Source: Actinotignum schaalii (GTDB lineage Bacteria; Actinomycetota; Actinomycetes; Actinomycetales; Actinomycetaceae). From it: 64,000 nucleotides of DNA. The stretch is taken from assembly GCF_000724605.1 (NCBI RefSeq), contig NZ_CP008802.1, positions 186,001 through 250,000 of the forward strand, in the 5' to 3' direction. Shown piece after piece: positions 8,865-18,076 of the stretch (within the stretch, counting starts at the first letter, position 1; each line of letters begins with the position of its first letter). A program made the translations under genes and the position numbers. The notes under the pieces are model-generated. The model searched no databases and was not told the DNA's origin. It saw only the letters and a program-made list of their open reading frames with translations.

Positions 8865-10801
8865 GGAAAGAACTAACCGAGATCCTTGAGCTGGTGGTCG
8901 CGGATCTCGGGGGAGCGGTTCGCGAGGGGCAGAATCGCATGGTCGAGGAGACCGCCACCGCACTCGAGGACTCCTCCCACCTGCTGATTCAGGCCGGGAC
9001 GGGCACCGGGAAATCCATCGGCTACCTGGTCCCGCTCATGGAATGGTCGGTACGCACCGGCCAGCGCGCTGTTGTTTCCACCGCCACCCTCGCCTTGCAG
9101 CGCCAGATCGTGGGGCAGGACGCGCCGCGAGTGGCGCGGGCCGTCAGCGCCGTGACCGGCCACGAACCGCATATTGCCCTGCTTAAAGGCTGGAATAATT
9201 ACGTATGTTTACGTAAAGTCCACGGCGGCTACCCCGAAGACGATGCCCTGGTCAGCCGCGCCGAAGGGGAATACGGCGCGAGCGCAACCGGCGAAGAAGT
9301 CATACGCTTGCGCGAATGGGCCGCGGAAACCGAGACCGGGGACCGCGATGATCTTGTTCCCGGGGTCTCGGAGCGGGCGTGGCGCCAAGTTTCTTTGAGT
9401 AAACCCGAATGCGTGGGAGTGAAGTGCCCGCTGCGCGAGGTGTGTTTCCCGGTGCGCGCCCGCACCGAGGCCGCGGAGGCGGATATCGTTATCACGAACC
9501 ACGCGATGCTGGGCGTGCATAGCTCGGGTACCCCGGTGCTCCCGGACGTGGATGCTTTTGTTGTGGACGAAGCCCATGACCTGGCCGACCGGGTCACCAG
9601 TCAACTCACATTCGCGCTCTCCCACGGCGAAATCACGGGATTGGCGCGTTTACTGCGCCGCGAAAAAATCTTGGCAGATGGGATCGAACGGGCCCGTAAC
9701 GGCGTCGTCGATATTCTTGATGAGCTGGAGGAAGGGCGCCTTACCTCCCTTCCGGCGCCTCTGCAGGACGCTCTCATGTTGCTGTTGCGCGAATTGCAGC
9801 TGGTGGAGAACGACGTCGCAGCTCTGCCCGGTAGTACCGAATCGGATGCCGCAACGAAAGCGGTGGTGCGCCACCGGCTTTCTACCTGCGTCGATATGGT
9901 GAGTGCGATGGTCAGCGACGAGGTGGCGAACGGCTCCCTCGTCGTGTGGGTATCCCGCGACCTGGAGGGGCGGTCGAGTTTGTGCGCGGCGCCTCTTGAT
10001 GTGTCCGCGCCGCTGGCGGATACCCTTTTCGAGGCGCGCCCCGCGATCCTCACCTCCGCCACGCTCGCTATTGGCGGGCGTTTTGACCTGGCCGCTCGGC
10101 AGATTGGTTTTTCATATCCGAGCCAGGGGCCGTGGCAGGGAATCGACGTCGGCTCTCCTTTTACCTACCACCAGCAGGGCATTCTCTATATTGCGCGCCA
10201 CCTGCCCGTGCCGGGGAAGGACGGGTACGGGGAGGAAACACTGCGCGAACTCGTGGAGTTGATTGAGGCTTCCCAGGGCGGGGCGCTGTGCCTTTTCACT
10301 TCCCGCAAGGCCGCGAATGAGGCCGCGGCTTTCGCTCGTGAGCATCTTGACCTGCCGATTTTAGTGCAGGGTGAAGACCAGCTGCCCACCCTCGTCAAGG
10401 ATTTCGCGGCGGATCCGCATGCCTCGCTTTTTGGCACGCTTTCGCTGTGGCAGGGCGTGGATGTGCCCGGCTTGACGTGCCGCCTGGTGACCATTGATCG
10501 GATTCCGTTCCCGCGCCCCAATGATGCACTGGTGCAGGCGCGTTCGCGGCGGGCTAACGAGCGCGGATTTAACGGGTTTATGGATGTCTCCGCCGCGCAT
10601 GCTGCCCTGCTGCTGGCGCAGGGGGCCGGGCGCCTTATCCGTAGCGAGGGGGATCGGGGCGTGGTGGCGATTCTGGATCCGCGGCTTGTGACGGCGCGTT
10701 ACGGTGGGTTCTTGCGTGCCTCCCTTCCGCGTATGTGGGGTACGGTCGACGGCACCGTGGTGCGTGCGGCCCTGGGCCGGCTCGCGGAACAGCTAGGGTA
10801 A
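8861..10801 (+). CDS. DinG/XPD-like ATP-dependent DNA helicase
   Basis: Superfamily 2 helicase of the iron-sulphur XPD/DinG type. Walker A AGTGTGKS is at residues 45-52 and the DEAH box VDEAHD near 235. Between them lie cysteines (NYVCLRK, PECVGVKCPLREVCF) spaced like a 4Fe-4S cluster. The C-terminal helicase half contains SLWQGVDVPG and the QGAGRLIRS motif VI. It starts inside the hflX stop. A LexA box was not seen here, so DNA-damage control is not supported. Likely role: removal of R-loops or secondary structure during repair. Confidence 0.9.
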   Translation: MRKELTEILELVVADLGGAVREGQNRMVEETATALEDSSHLLIQAGTGTGKSIGYLVPLMEWSVRTGQRAVVSTATLALQRQIVGQDAPRVARAVSAVTGHEPHIALLKGWNNYVCLRKVHGGYPEDDALVSRAEGEYGASATGEEVIRLREWAAETETGDRDDLVPGVSERAWRQVSLSKPECVGVKCPLREVCFPVRARTEAAEADIVITNHAMLGVHSSGTPVLPDVDAFVVDEAHDLADRVTSQLTFALSHGEITGLARLLRREKILADGIERARNGVVDILDELEEGRLTSLPAPLQDALMLLLRELQLVENDVAALPGSTESDAATKAVVRHRLSTCVDMVSAMVSDEVANGSLVVWVSRDLEGRSSLCAAPLDVSAPLADTLFEARPAILTSATLAIGGRFDLAARQIGFSYPSQGPWQGIDVGSPFTYHQQGILYIARHLPVPGKDGYGEETLRELVELIEASQGGALCLFTSRKAANEAAAFAREHLDLPILVQGEDQLPTLVKDFAADPHASLFGTLSLWQGVDVPGLTCRLVTIDRIPFPRPNDALVQARSRRANERGFNGFMDVSAAHAALLLAQGAGRLIRSEGDRGVVAILDPRLVTARYGGFLRASLPRMWGTVDGTVVRAALGRLAEQLG

Positions 10802-10825
10802 CAGGAAGTAGTACGACGACGCAGC

Positions 10826-10909
10826 CTCGTGGCGGGAGGCTGACCTGCCACGAGTGTGGGCTTGGCAGTGACTGGGCCCGGGGCCTCAGCCCGAAGGTAG
10901 CTCCGGGCT
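10826..10909. terminator. two GC-rich hairpins between convergent helicase and lexA genes
   Basis: Arms at 10826-10836 and 10844-10854 (CTCGTGGC/GCCACGAG core) and a second pair AGCCCG/CGGGCT at 10888 and 10904. Neither has a U-tract; as they lie between convergent genes they may act as bidirectional terminators. Confidence 0.4.
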
Positions 10910-10944
10910 AGGACTTAGCTGAAGCTGGCTGAACCAGAGGATGC

Positions 10945-11652
10945 TTAGAGGGTGCGCAGTACCATGACGACACGGCCGAGCACTTCGCTATCATCTGCGG
11001 GGATAGGGGAGTAGGCGGGGTTGCACGGGAGTAGCGTGACGTGGCCATCGCGGCGTTGGAGGACTTTGACCGTGGCTTCGCCATCGATCATGGCGGCAAC
11101 AATTTCCCCGTTTTCCGCAGTGGGCTGGCGGCGCACTACCACCCAATCTCCATCGCAAATCGCGGCATCAATCATTGATTCGCCCTGCACCTTGAGCGTG
11201 AAAAGCTCACCCGTTCCGGTCAATTGGCGCGGGAGCGGGAAAACATCTTCAATAAGTTCTTCAGCCAGAATCGGAGCCCCCGCCGCGATCTTCCCAACGA
11301 CGGGAACATTGATTGCCTCGCTAATATCAACCGGCACATCGGATTCCAGGCTGCTCTGAGCGGGTTCGCCCACTGGGAACAGCGTGCTTTCCCACGCCGA
11401 ATCACTACGAGAACTACGGGCATGGGCGAGCCCTGCTTCCGTGAGCTCAATCATGCGCGGCCGGCGCGGGTTCCGGGAGATATAGCCCTTTTCTTCCAGT
11501 GCATCGAGCTGGTATTTCACCGAAGAGGGGGAGGACATTCCCACTTCTTCGCCAATTTCCCGCACCGTTGGGGGGACGCGGTGGGTGACGATCCCGTTAA
11601 TAACAACGTCCAGTATCTCTTCCTGGCGAGCTGTAAGTGGAGGACGATCCAT
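10945..11652 (-). CDS. lexA: SOS repressor LexA
   Basis: Represses DNA-damage genes until RecA filaments trigger self-cleavage. Winged-helix DNA-binding domain at residues 1-70. The Ala-Gly cleavage site in KIAAGAPI is at 124-125, with catalytic Ser159 (GESMID) and Lys196 (ATVKV). ATG at 11652 is chosen because GGGAG lies five bases upstream; a GTG six bases earlier overlaps that sequence. Divergent from the LysM gene, with a box on each side of the shared region, so lexA is probably autoregulated. Confidence 0.98.
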   Translation of the reverse strand: MDRPPLTARQEEILDVVINGIVTHRVPPTVREIGEEVGMSSPSSVKYQLDALEEKGYISRNPRRPRMIELTEAGLAHARSSRSDSAWESTLFPVGEPAQSSLESDVPVDISEAINVPVVGKIAAGAPILAEELIEDVFPLPRQLTGTGELFTLKVQGESMIDAAICDGDWVVVRRQPTAENGEIVAAMIDGEATVKVLQRRDGHVTLLPCNPAYSPIPADDSEVLGRVVMVLRTL

Positions 11653-11751
11653 ATGCACTCCCGAGAGTTCGTGCCGATTTTTATGTCGTAAGGGCGGGTT
11701 TGAATAGTTCCACGAGGGCGAGGCCCGGAACGTTAGCGAAGCGAACGGAAT

Positions 11752-11765
11752 CGAACGAACGTTCT
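11752..11765. promoter_or_regulatory. SOS box 1 (lexA side)
   Basis: CGAACGAACGTTCT matches CGAAC-N4-GTTCG at all but the last base. It lies 100 bases upstream of lexA in the divergent intergenic region. Confidence 0.8.
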
Positions 11766-11810
11766 AGACAAACCCTCACTGTCGTACTAGTCTAACATAC
11801 AGATGTTCGG

Positions 11811-11824
11811 CGAACGAATGTTCG
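11811..11824. promoter_or_regulatory. SOS box 2 (LysM gene side)
   Basis: CGAACGAATGTTCG is a perfect CGAAC-N4-GTTCG palindrome, directly before the ribosome-binding site GAGGAG (11824-11829) of the LysM gene. LexA bound here would block that gene. Confidence 0.85.
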
Positions 11825-11835
11825 AGGAGTGGAAA

Positions 11836-12519
11836 ATGAGTGTCGCATACCAGGAGATACCGCGGGAAACTAGCCGTGCTCACACCAGCCGGCGGCACCC
11901 GAAACTGCGGGTGGTGGCTGAGCGCCCGGCTGCTGTACACCGTGAGCTGCGCGGGGGAGAAGTGCGCTGCGGGGATGGGCGTGGCGATGCCCGCAGCGAT
12001 GCCCGCGGCGATGCACGCGGGGGAGCTTCAGTTACCGCGTTGCGAGTAGCGCAGGCGCGTCGGCGCTGGAATACTCCGGCTCTGGGCGCGGTGCGCCGTC
12101 CGGTGGCTTTCGCTCCGCAGCCGGTTGCCCGGCCAGCCGCTCAACGCACAGGGTCGGTGGCGTCATCGCTCGCCCTAGGGGTAGAACGATCCGCTAGTCA
12201 CGTGCCAGCGCCGGCGGCAGTCCGCTCGCGTACCGCTCCGGCTTCGCTGGATGCCATTGTTCGCCTGGGGGTGCGGGTGGCGCTGACCATCGCTGTCACT
12301 CTTCTGCTGGCCAGCTTTGCCATGATCGTAGGCACCACTTTCCTGGAAACGGGAATGGCCACGGTAACGGTGCAAGGCGGGGATACCCTGGCCAGTATTG
12401 CTGCCAGCATCCCGGGCGTTCCGGATATTTCCACCGGGGTGGCGGATATCGTGAACCTCAACGGACTCGCTTCTCATGACCTGATTCCCGGCCAAGTGCT
12501 TGAGATTCCAGGTTATTAG
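11836..12519 (+). CDS. LysM-domain membrane protein, probable SOS division inhibitor (Rv2719c/DivS position)
   Basis: A 227-residue protein: Arg-rich disordered N-terminus with a short GDAR repeat (about 47-62), one transmembrane helix at ~146-168, and a C-terminal LysM peptidoglycan-binding domain at ~176-226 outside the cell. ATG 11836 has GAGGAG six bases upstream; an upstream ATG at 11803 would place the SOS box inside the gene. Position between lexA and nrdR matches mycobacterial Rv2719c (ChiZ) and corynebacterial divS, damage-induced proteins that delay division. Role is inferred from context and topology, not sequence identity. Confidence 0.8.
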   Translation: MSVAYQEIPRETSRAHTSRRHPKLRVVAERPAAVHRELRGGEVRCGDGRGDARSDARGDARGGASVTALRVAQARRRWNTPALGAVRRPVAFAPQPVARPAAQRTGSVASSLALGVERSASHVPAPAAVRSRTAPASLDAIVRLGVRVALTIAVTLLLASFAMIVGTTFLETGMATVTVQGGDTLASIAASIPGVPDISTGVADIVNLNGLASHDLIPGQVLEIPGY

Positions 12520-12589
12520 TCCCGTGTTACCGGCTGTGCGTGGGTAGCACGGTCGCTGCGGATAGTGCCATGGGTAGCACTAGCGGGTC

Positions 12590-12617
12590 TGTCATAGTTA
12601 TGCGGTTGGCGTATTAT
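12590..12617 (+). promoter_or_regulatory. candidate nrdR promoter
   Basis: TGTCAT (12590) and TATTAT (12612-12617) with a 16-base spacer would start transcription about ten bases before nrdR. Confidence 0.35.
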
Positions 12618-12633
12618 AGCTGAGACATTTAGA

Positions 12634-13137
12634 ATGATTAATGTGCATTGCCCATTTTGTCGCAACCCTGATTCACGGGTGATTGATTCTCGTACCGCTG
12701 ATGACGGTCTGTCCATTCGCCGTCGTCGTGAATGCCCGAACTGCCACCGGCGCTTCTCCACGCTGGAAACAGCCAGCCTCGTGGTCGTCAAACGCTCGGG
12801 TGCTACCGAACCATTCTCGCGCCAGAAAATCATCAGCGGGGTGGGGAAAGCCTGTCAGGGGCGTCCGGTTACCGAAGATCAACTTGCGCTGCTCGGGGCC
12901 CAAGTGGAAGAAAAAGTTCGCTCCTCGGGAAGCTCGCAGATTGATGCGCATGATATTGGTCTTGCCATTCTCGAACCGCTCAAGGCTCTTGACCTGGTCG
13001 CGTACTTGCGTTTCGCTTCGGTTTACTCGAATTACGATTCCATTGATGACTTCGAGCGAGCCATCGCAGATCTACGCCAAGATCCGGATGTCCCGGTAGC
13101 ATCCGAATCGCCGGATTTCTCGAAACCCCAATCCTGA
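12634..13137 (+). CDS. nrdR: transcriptional repressor NrdR
   Basis: ATP/dATP-sensing repressor of ribonucleotide reductase genes. The zinc ribbon CPFC...CPNC occupies residues ~6-40 with the Arg-rich DNA-binding loop [10 protein letters not shown], followed by the ATP-cone domain. Family members usually begin MHCPFC; here ATG 12634 gives MINVHCPFC, and GTG at 12643 is an equally plausible start. The lexA-LysM-nrdR order is conserved in Actinobacteria. The acyl-CoA ligase downstream is convergent. Confidence 0.96.
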   Translation: MINVHCPFCRNPDSRVIDSRTADDGLSIRRRRECPNCHRRFSTLETASLVVVKRSGATEPFSRQKIISGVGKACQGRPVTEDQLALLGAQVEEKVRSSGSSQIDAHDIGLAILEPLKALDLVAYLRFASVYSNYDSIDDFERAIADLRQDPDVPVASESPDFSKPQS

Positions 13138-13147
13138 GGGGCCCACC

Positions 13148-13226
13148 CGCGCAGAAGTAGCGTCAACTGGAGCATCCCCCGGCCCTCATACACAACCTCG
13201 GTTCCAAGCGCGCAGAAGTAGCGTCA
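13148..13226. repeat. 18-bp direct repeat downstream of nrdR
   Basis: CGCGCAGAAGTAGCGTCA occurs at 13148-13165 and again, identical, at 13209-13226 (61 bases apart), between the convergent nrdR and acyl-CoA ligase genes. A GC hairpin (GCCCCGG at 13255, CCGGGGC at 13275) follows and may end transcription. Function unknown. Confidence 0.7.
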
Positions 13227-13280
13227 GCGCTGGGTGCTATCGGTGCTTCCGGTGGCCCCGGGTGCTACCGGGCGCCGGGG

Positions 13281-15383
13281 CTATGCGGTTTCCTTGGACT
13301 TGGCGCGGCCTTCCTGATCGGTCGCGTTGTTTCCAGTGGCACCCTTATCTTCCGTGGTGGGTGTGACGGATCGTGTAGCGCCAGCAACCAGGTCGTGACC
13401 AGAACGCACCACCCAGGTGGCGAAAGACTCCAGCGTGGCTCCCGCGGAGCGCACAAAAGCAGCAATCGTTTCACTACTGGGGGCAGCTTTATCAACCCAG
13501 TGACGTACCGCATCGCCACTTTCCGCAGCGGATTTTGTGACACTAGACGCCCAGCTTTGAATCTGATCGACAGTCAGGTTATAGGTGGTCTCCAACCCGG
13601 CCAAGACCCGCTCGAAAGTCTCACGGGTCATATCACTCACCGCGGCAGTAGCGCTACCCGCAACCACGCCGGCTTTCTTCACCCACACGCCGGCTTTCAG
13701 CTCGAAATTATCCAGCTGTTCGCGCACCGAACGGCGCATCACCTTCCCTAACTGGGACGTAGGAAGCGCATCAAAAAGAGCGATGGAGGAGGGCATCGCG
13801 TAGTGGGCGAGCTTACCCTCCGCCCAGCGGCGCACCGTCGCCACATCAACCGTTGATCCCGGCTCCAAAACAAGAGCCGCTACCACCGATTCGCCACGCT
13901 CGGCGGCGGGAATCCCCACAACAGCCACATCGCGCACCTCCGGCATTCCGCGCAGAACCTCCTCCACCTCGGAAGGATAAATATTGAAACCGGAAGAATT
14001 AATCATTTCCTTCGCGCGATCCGCCATAACAACGAAAGGCCCATCCCAGCGCCCCAGGTCACCGGTGCGCAGCCAATCCTCGAACATCGCCTGCGCGGTT
14101 TCCTCCGGCTCACCCAGATACCCAGCGAACACCTGCGGGCCGCGCACCAAAATCTCACCCACATCGTCGGCGTCCTCCGCCAAATTATCGGGATTGGCGA
14201 TACGCACCTCGGTGCCGGGGAAAGGAACACCCAAGGTGGACGGGCGCCGATCTTGACTCATCGGAGACCCGGAAACTACCGGAGAAGATTCCGTCATCCC
14301 GTATCCCTCAATGAGGAAACCCCCGGTGCGTTCCTCCCAGCGGCGCGCCACCTCATCCGGCAACGCCATTGCTCCGGACACCCCGAAACGAATCGAGGAC
14401 AGGTCAATGGTTTCCCCGGCTGCTTCCCGCTTCTCCACTTCGGCAAGAATACGGGAGAACATGGGAGTCACCCCGGGCAGTACCGTTATGGGCCGGCGCT
14501 TCTGAGCAGCCAGCAGAGACGGAATATCGAAATTCGGCAAGAAGATAGCGGTAGCCGCCAGATCCAGGGCGCACATCATCATGAGGGTGAAACCGAAGGC
14601 ATGGAAAAGGGGAAGTACCCCCGCGATTACCTCGTGATGATCAGCCTCAAAAGGCACCCAAGCAATAATCTGCTTACGATTAGATACCAAATTCCGGTGG
14701 GTGAGCATAACAGCTTTCGGCTTTCCCGTTGTACCCCCGGTAAACATATAGAGAGCGACGTCGTCCGCCTGCGGTTTACGGAACGTTGCAAGATCCATCG
14801 GGGCCGCCTTCCGCCACTCCCGATCAAAAGAAGCCACATGAGGGGGAACCTCCCCGCGCAAACGAGCGCGCTGGGTGCGGGCCTGCGCCACCGGAAGCTT
14901 GAGAAGCATCCGCGACGTCAGTGGCAAATCACGGGAAAGATCAACCGCGAAGTAGTGGCGCGGGTCATCAGCGGCCGGTGCGATCGTGGCAATGGTTTTC
15001 TCCCACGCGATAACAACCCGCGCATCAACCATCGCGATCTGGCGGTGCAATTCCGGTTGCGGGGCCAGCGGATTCATCTCCGCCACGGTTGCTCCCGTCA
15101 AGATCGCACCCCACAGGGCATACATATGTTGCGGGCAATTCGGCAAAGCCAGAGCAACGGTATCCCCGCGCTGCACCCCTAAATTACGTAGCAGCGTAGC
15201 AACCTTGCGGGCACGCTCAACAAGTTCGCGGTAACTCGTTGTTGCCCCGAGGAAATCCAAGGCCACCCGATTGGGGTACCGGTCAGCAGCGCGCAGGAGC
15301 GACTCTTCTAAAGTCTCCTCATCCACCGTGATATCGGAAGGTACCCACTCCGGGTAAATATCCAGCCAAGGTTTCACGGTCAT
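13281..15383 (-). CDS. long-chain-fatty-acid--CoA ligase with C-terminal extension
   Basis: Adenylate-forming enzyme that activates fatty acids to acyl-CoA. The AMP-binding motif YMFTGGTTGKPKAVMLTHRN, the GYGMTESSP motif, the LRTGDLG motif and the catalytic-lysine GKVMRR segment are all visible; core about 560 residues. A 141-residue tail follows, rich in Ala, Ser, Thr and Val with amphipathic-helix character, not typical of the family. ATG 15383 has AAAGGAG at good spacing. Expressed alone, head-to-tail behind helD. Confidence 0.92.
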   Translation of the reverse strand: MTVKPWLDIYPEWVPSDITVDEETLEESLLRAADRYPNRVALDFLGATTSYRELVERARKVATLLRNLGVQRGDTVALALPNCPQHMYALWGAILTGATVAEMNPLAPQPELHRQIAMVDARVVIAWEKTIATIAPAADDPRHYFAVDLSRDLPLTSRMLLKLPVAQARTQRARLRGEVPPHVASFDREWRKAAPMDLATFRKPQADDVALYMFTGGTTGKPKAVMLTHRNLVSNRKQIIAWVPFEADHHEVIAGVLPLFHAFGFTLMMMCALDLAATAIFLPNFDIPSLLAAQKRRPITVLPGVTPMFSRILAEVEKREAAGETIDLSSIRFGVSGAMALPDEVARRWEERTGGFLIEGYGMTESSPVVSGSPMSQDRRPSTLGVPFPGTEVRIANPDNLAEDADDVGEILVRGPQVFAGYLGEPEETAQAMFEDWLRTGDLGRWDGPFVVMADRAKEMINSSGFNIYPSEVEEVLRGMPEVRDVAVVGIPAAERGESVVAALVLEPGSTVDVATVRRWAEGKLAHYAMPSSIALFDALPTSQLGKVMRRSVREQLDNFELKAGVWVKKAGVVAGSATAAVSDMTRETFERVLAGLETTYNLTVDQIQSWASSVTKSAAESGDAVRHWVDKAAPSSETIAAFVRSAGATLESFATWVVRSGHDLVAGATRSVTPTTEDKGATGNNATDQEGRAKSKETA

Positions 15384-15480
15384 TCCTACTCCTTTACCCA
15401 CCCGAACGGCAGCCTCACAGCATTGACTAATCAATCATAGTGGTAATAATTGGGAGCCACGGCTCACGTCCGCCGAGCCT

Positions 15481-15508
15481 ACGCCCTACGAACCACGCCC
15501 TACGAACC
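15481..15508. repeat. 14-bp perfect tandem repeat (2 units)
   Basis: ACGCCCTACGAACC occurs twice back to back, flanked by partial TACG copies, in the 150-base space between helD and the acyl-CoA ligase gene. No function is evident. Confidence 0.75.
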
Positions 15509-15535
15509 TACGCTCACTGGCGCTCCACGGTGCAG

Positions 15536-17809
15536 CTAGACTCCTGTATCCGCCGCGCTCGCGGTGAGCCCGGCCGGGAGTTCTCCTTCGGAAACCACAG
15601 AGAGAAGCTGGGTGGGGCGCGTCATCGCCACGTAAATATTGCCCGGCCCTTCGGCTAAAATCTCAGCCGGTTCCAGCAACACAACAGCGTCAAATTCCAA
15701 GCCCTTGGACTGGACCGCCGTGAGAACCTGGATACGCGCCGTGACATCGCGTCCCGTCACATCCACAGTCCATTCGGCCAGCTCCGGAGCCGCAGCGATA
15801 GCCGCCGCCACCTGCGCTACCCGAGCTTCCGGCACGATAACCCCGAGGGTACCGGCTTGCCCGTAGCGGGCGTCCAAGCGCTGGCACACCTGCGCCGTCG
15901 CCGCAATAGCACCCGCACCGAGAGTGCCCGGCGCGCAAGGTTCCGCAATCTCCACGGCGCCGCCCTCGGTACGCGCCGCACGCACGGGACGCACCGTCAC
16001 CCCGGCGGCGCGCTGCACCGCACCTGCGGTATCCAAAATAACGGCCGGGGTTCGGTAGGAGACCGTGAGTTCTTCCACTCGCACTCGATCAGCCAGGCGG
16101 CCCAGCAGCCCTTCCCACCCGGCGCGCGGCGAACCATCGGGGCGCTGGTCCAGGTCACCGACCACCGTCATGGAACGCGAGGGATTGCGCCGAATGAGCA
16201 TCTCCCACTGCATGGGGGAGAGCTCCTGCGCCTCATCAACCACCACGTGCCCGTAAGTCCAGGTCCGGTCCGCGGCGGCCCGCTCGGCCAGCGAACTCCC
16301 GTCCCCGCGCCCGCCCATGCGTTCGGCCAGCAGCTCCGCGCTCACGATTCCGCCGCCCACGCCCAGGGCCTCCATCGTTTCCCCGGCGTAGCTAAGCCGA
16401 TGACGCTCGGCCGCATCGCGGGCCGCCCGGGCGTGGCGCTCCGCATCGGTGGCAAAAGGCCCGAGGACCTCAGCGAATTCATCGATGAGGGCAACATCGG
16501 CGATAGTAATGCCGTGCCCGGCCGGGCGCGCGAGCGCAGCCCGCTCGGCAGCGCTCAGCTCGGGGGCTACCTCGGCAAGGAGATGCGGCTTGGTGAGCAG
16601 GCGCTCCAGCAGCGCCACCGCGGAGGACGGCATCCAACGCAAATTAATCTCACGGCGCGCGTCAATACTCTCCGCCACGTCCGCAATAATCCACGGATTT
16701 TCCGAAAGCTCAACGTCCTGGCCCGCGGCAACCTGGCGGGCTAACACATCCACGAGGTATTTCGCGTAGGTATCGCGGGCCTCATTATGGCGCTTACCGG
16801 TACGGCGGGCCCGCCGCTGCGCATTCTCCACATCCTGCGGGGTCAAACGCACATCAACCCCGCTGATGCGCATGCGTACGGGGCGGTGTAGCGGGCGCTC
16901 CAGGAGGGTGCGCACCGCCCGCGGGGCAATGGTGCGCCACACCAGGCGCCCTTTAATCTCTGCGGCTGGGGCAGCGTCAACGGCGCTGACCGTCACCCCG
17001 GGCACCAGTCCGGCGAGCGTCGTCGACACCACATCTGATTCACCCAGCGAAGGCAACACCTGGTCGATATAGCGCAAAAAGACCGGCGAGGGGCCCACAA
17101 TGAGCACGCCGGACCGCGCCAGGCGCTCGCGGTGGGTGTAGAGAAGATAGGCTGCGCGGTGGAGGGCCACCGCCGTTTTCCCGGTGCCCGGCCCGCCCTG
17201 AACCACGAGCACATTATTGGAATCGGCACGAATAATACGGTCCTGTTCGGCCTGAATCGTCGCGACGATATCGTTCATTTTCCCGTCGCGCGCCGCGTTC
17301 ATTGCCGCCATGAGCGCGCCCTCACCCGTCAAATTGAGATCCGAGGAGGCCTGCGAGGAATCGAGAAGTTCATCTTCCACGCCGGTCACGGTGCGCAGGC
17401 GCGTCTGAATATGGCGCCGGCGGCGTACCTTCCCGGGGTGTGCCGCGGTGGCCCGATAAAACGGTTCGGATTGGGGGGCGCGCCAATCCAGAAGCAGGAT
17501 GTCCCCGGCTTCGTCCTTCAAACCAATACGCCCGATATGGTCCGTTTCGCCCTCGCGGGTATCGAGCCGCCCAAGAACCAAGCGGTTTTCCACCCGCCGC
17601 AATCGGGTGAGATTATCTTCGTAATGGGTGGCGAAAGAATCGCGCTCGGTCATTTCACCGGCGCTTTCCTGACCGCTCTGACTGCGAACCGCGGCCAGGC
17701 GCTGGGCGTAGGCCTCGCGCTGGCGGTCAAGGGCACGGTACGCAGTGTCCACGAAAAGCTGTTCTTCCCGTATCGCGTCCTCGCGCGCGCTGTGAGGATC
17801 GTTAACCAC
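15536..17809 (-). CDS. helD: HelD-family RNA polymerase-recycling ATPase
   Basis: UvrD-like ATPase that removes stalled RNA polymerase from DNA; some actinobacterial members confer rifampicin tolerance. Walker A GGPGTGKT is at residues 205-212, Walker B VVDEAQEL near 520, and C-terminal motifs SYRT and VAMTRPTQ. The frame is open to an ATG at 17887, but GTG 17809 has AGGAGGAG six bases upstream and gives an N-terminal helical arm (VVNDPHSAREDAIREEQLF) like other HelD proteins. 757 residues. Transcribed divergently from the PAC2 gene. Confidence 0.92.
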   Translation of the reverse strand: MVNDPHSAREDAIREEQLFVDTAYRALDRQREAYAQRLAAVRSQSGQESAGEMTERDSFATHYEDNLTRLRRVENRLVLGRLDTREGETDHIGRIGLKDEAGDILLLDWRAPQSEPFYRATAAHPGKVRRRRHIQTRLRTVTGVEDELLDSSQASSDLNLTGEGALMAAMNAARDGKMNDIVATIQAEQDRIIRADSNNVLVVQGGPGTGKTAVALHRAAYLLYTHRERLARSGVLIVGPSPVFLRYIDQVLPSLGESDVVSTTLAGLVPGVTVSAVDAAPAAEIKGRLVWRTIAPRAVRTLLERPLHRPVRMRISGVDVRLTPQDVENAQRRARRTGKRHNEARDTYAKYLVDVLARQVAAGQDVELSENPWIIADVAESIDARREINLRWMPSSAVALLERLLTKPHLLAEVAPELSAAERAALARPAGHGITIADVALIDEFAEVLGPFATDAERHARAARDAAERHRLSYAGETMEALGVGGGIVSAELLAERMGGRGDGSSLAERAAADRTWTYGHVVVDEAQELSPMQWEMLIRRNPSRSMTVVGDLDQRPDGSPRAGWEGLLGRLADRVRVEELTVSYRTPAVILDTAGAVQRAAGVTVRPVRAARTEGGAVEIAEPCAPGTLGAGAIAATAQVCQRLDARYGQAGTLGVIVPEARVAQVAAAIAAAPELAEWTVDVTGRDVTARIQVLTAVQSKGLEFDAVVLLEPAEILAEGPGNIYVAMTRPTQLLSVVSEGELPAGLTASAADTGV

Positions 17810-18025
17810 GAGCGGCTCCTCCTGATGACCGAAAATTATCGGGTGGCGTCCTGCAAAAAAGTAACAATCAATTATTACGGAAAACACCGGGGCGCGCTAT
17901 AGTGCGGTGACGGGAACGACAGTGATCAGCCGGTGGCGAATACCGGAAACGTGTGTGCTTGCGTCTCGTTGTAGAAATTGCCGTTATGGAGGTACGACGG
18001 CGCCCAGGGTACTCGGCCAGGCCGG

Positions 18026-18036
18026 TAGTCTAGGCT
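18026..18036 (+). promoter_or_regulatory. candidate -10 of the PAC2 gene
   Basis: Overlapping TAGTCT (18026) and TAGGCT (18031) lie about 40 bases before the GTG start, in the 267-base divergent region shared with helD. Nothing else clear is seen in 17810-18076. Confidence 0.35.
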
Positions 18037-18076
18037 GGAGGGGAAGCTAGCGAGCTGGAGAGGGAGGAGGATCACG

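Noticed and set aside
17810-18076. Rifampicin-associated element upstream of helD
   Set aside because: No GGGG-N-CCCC inverted element of that form is seen in the region.
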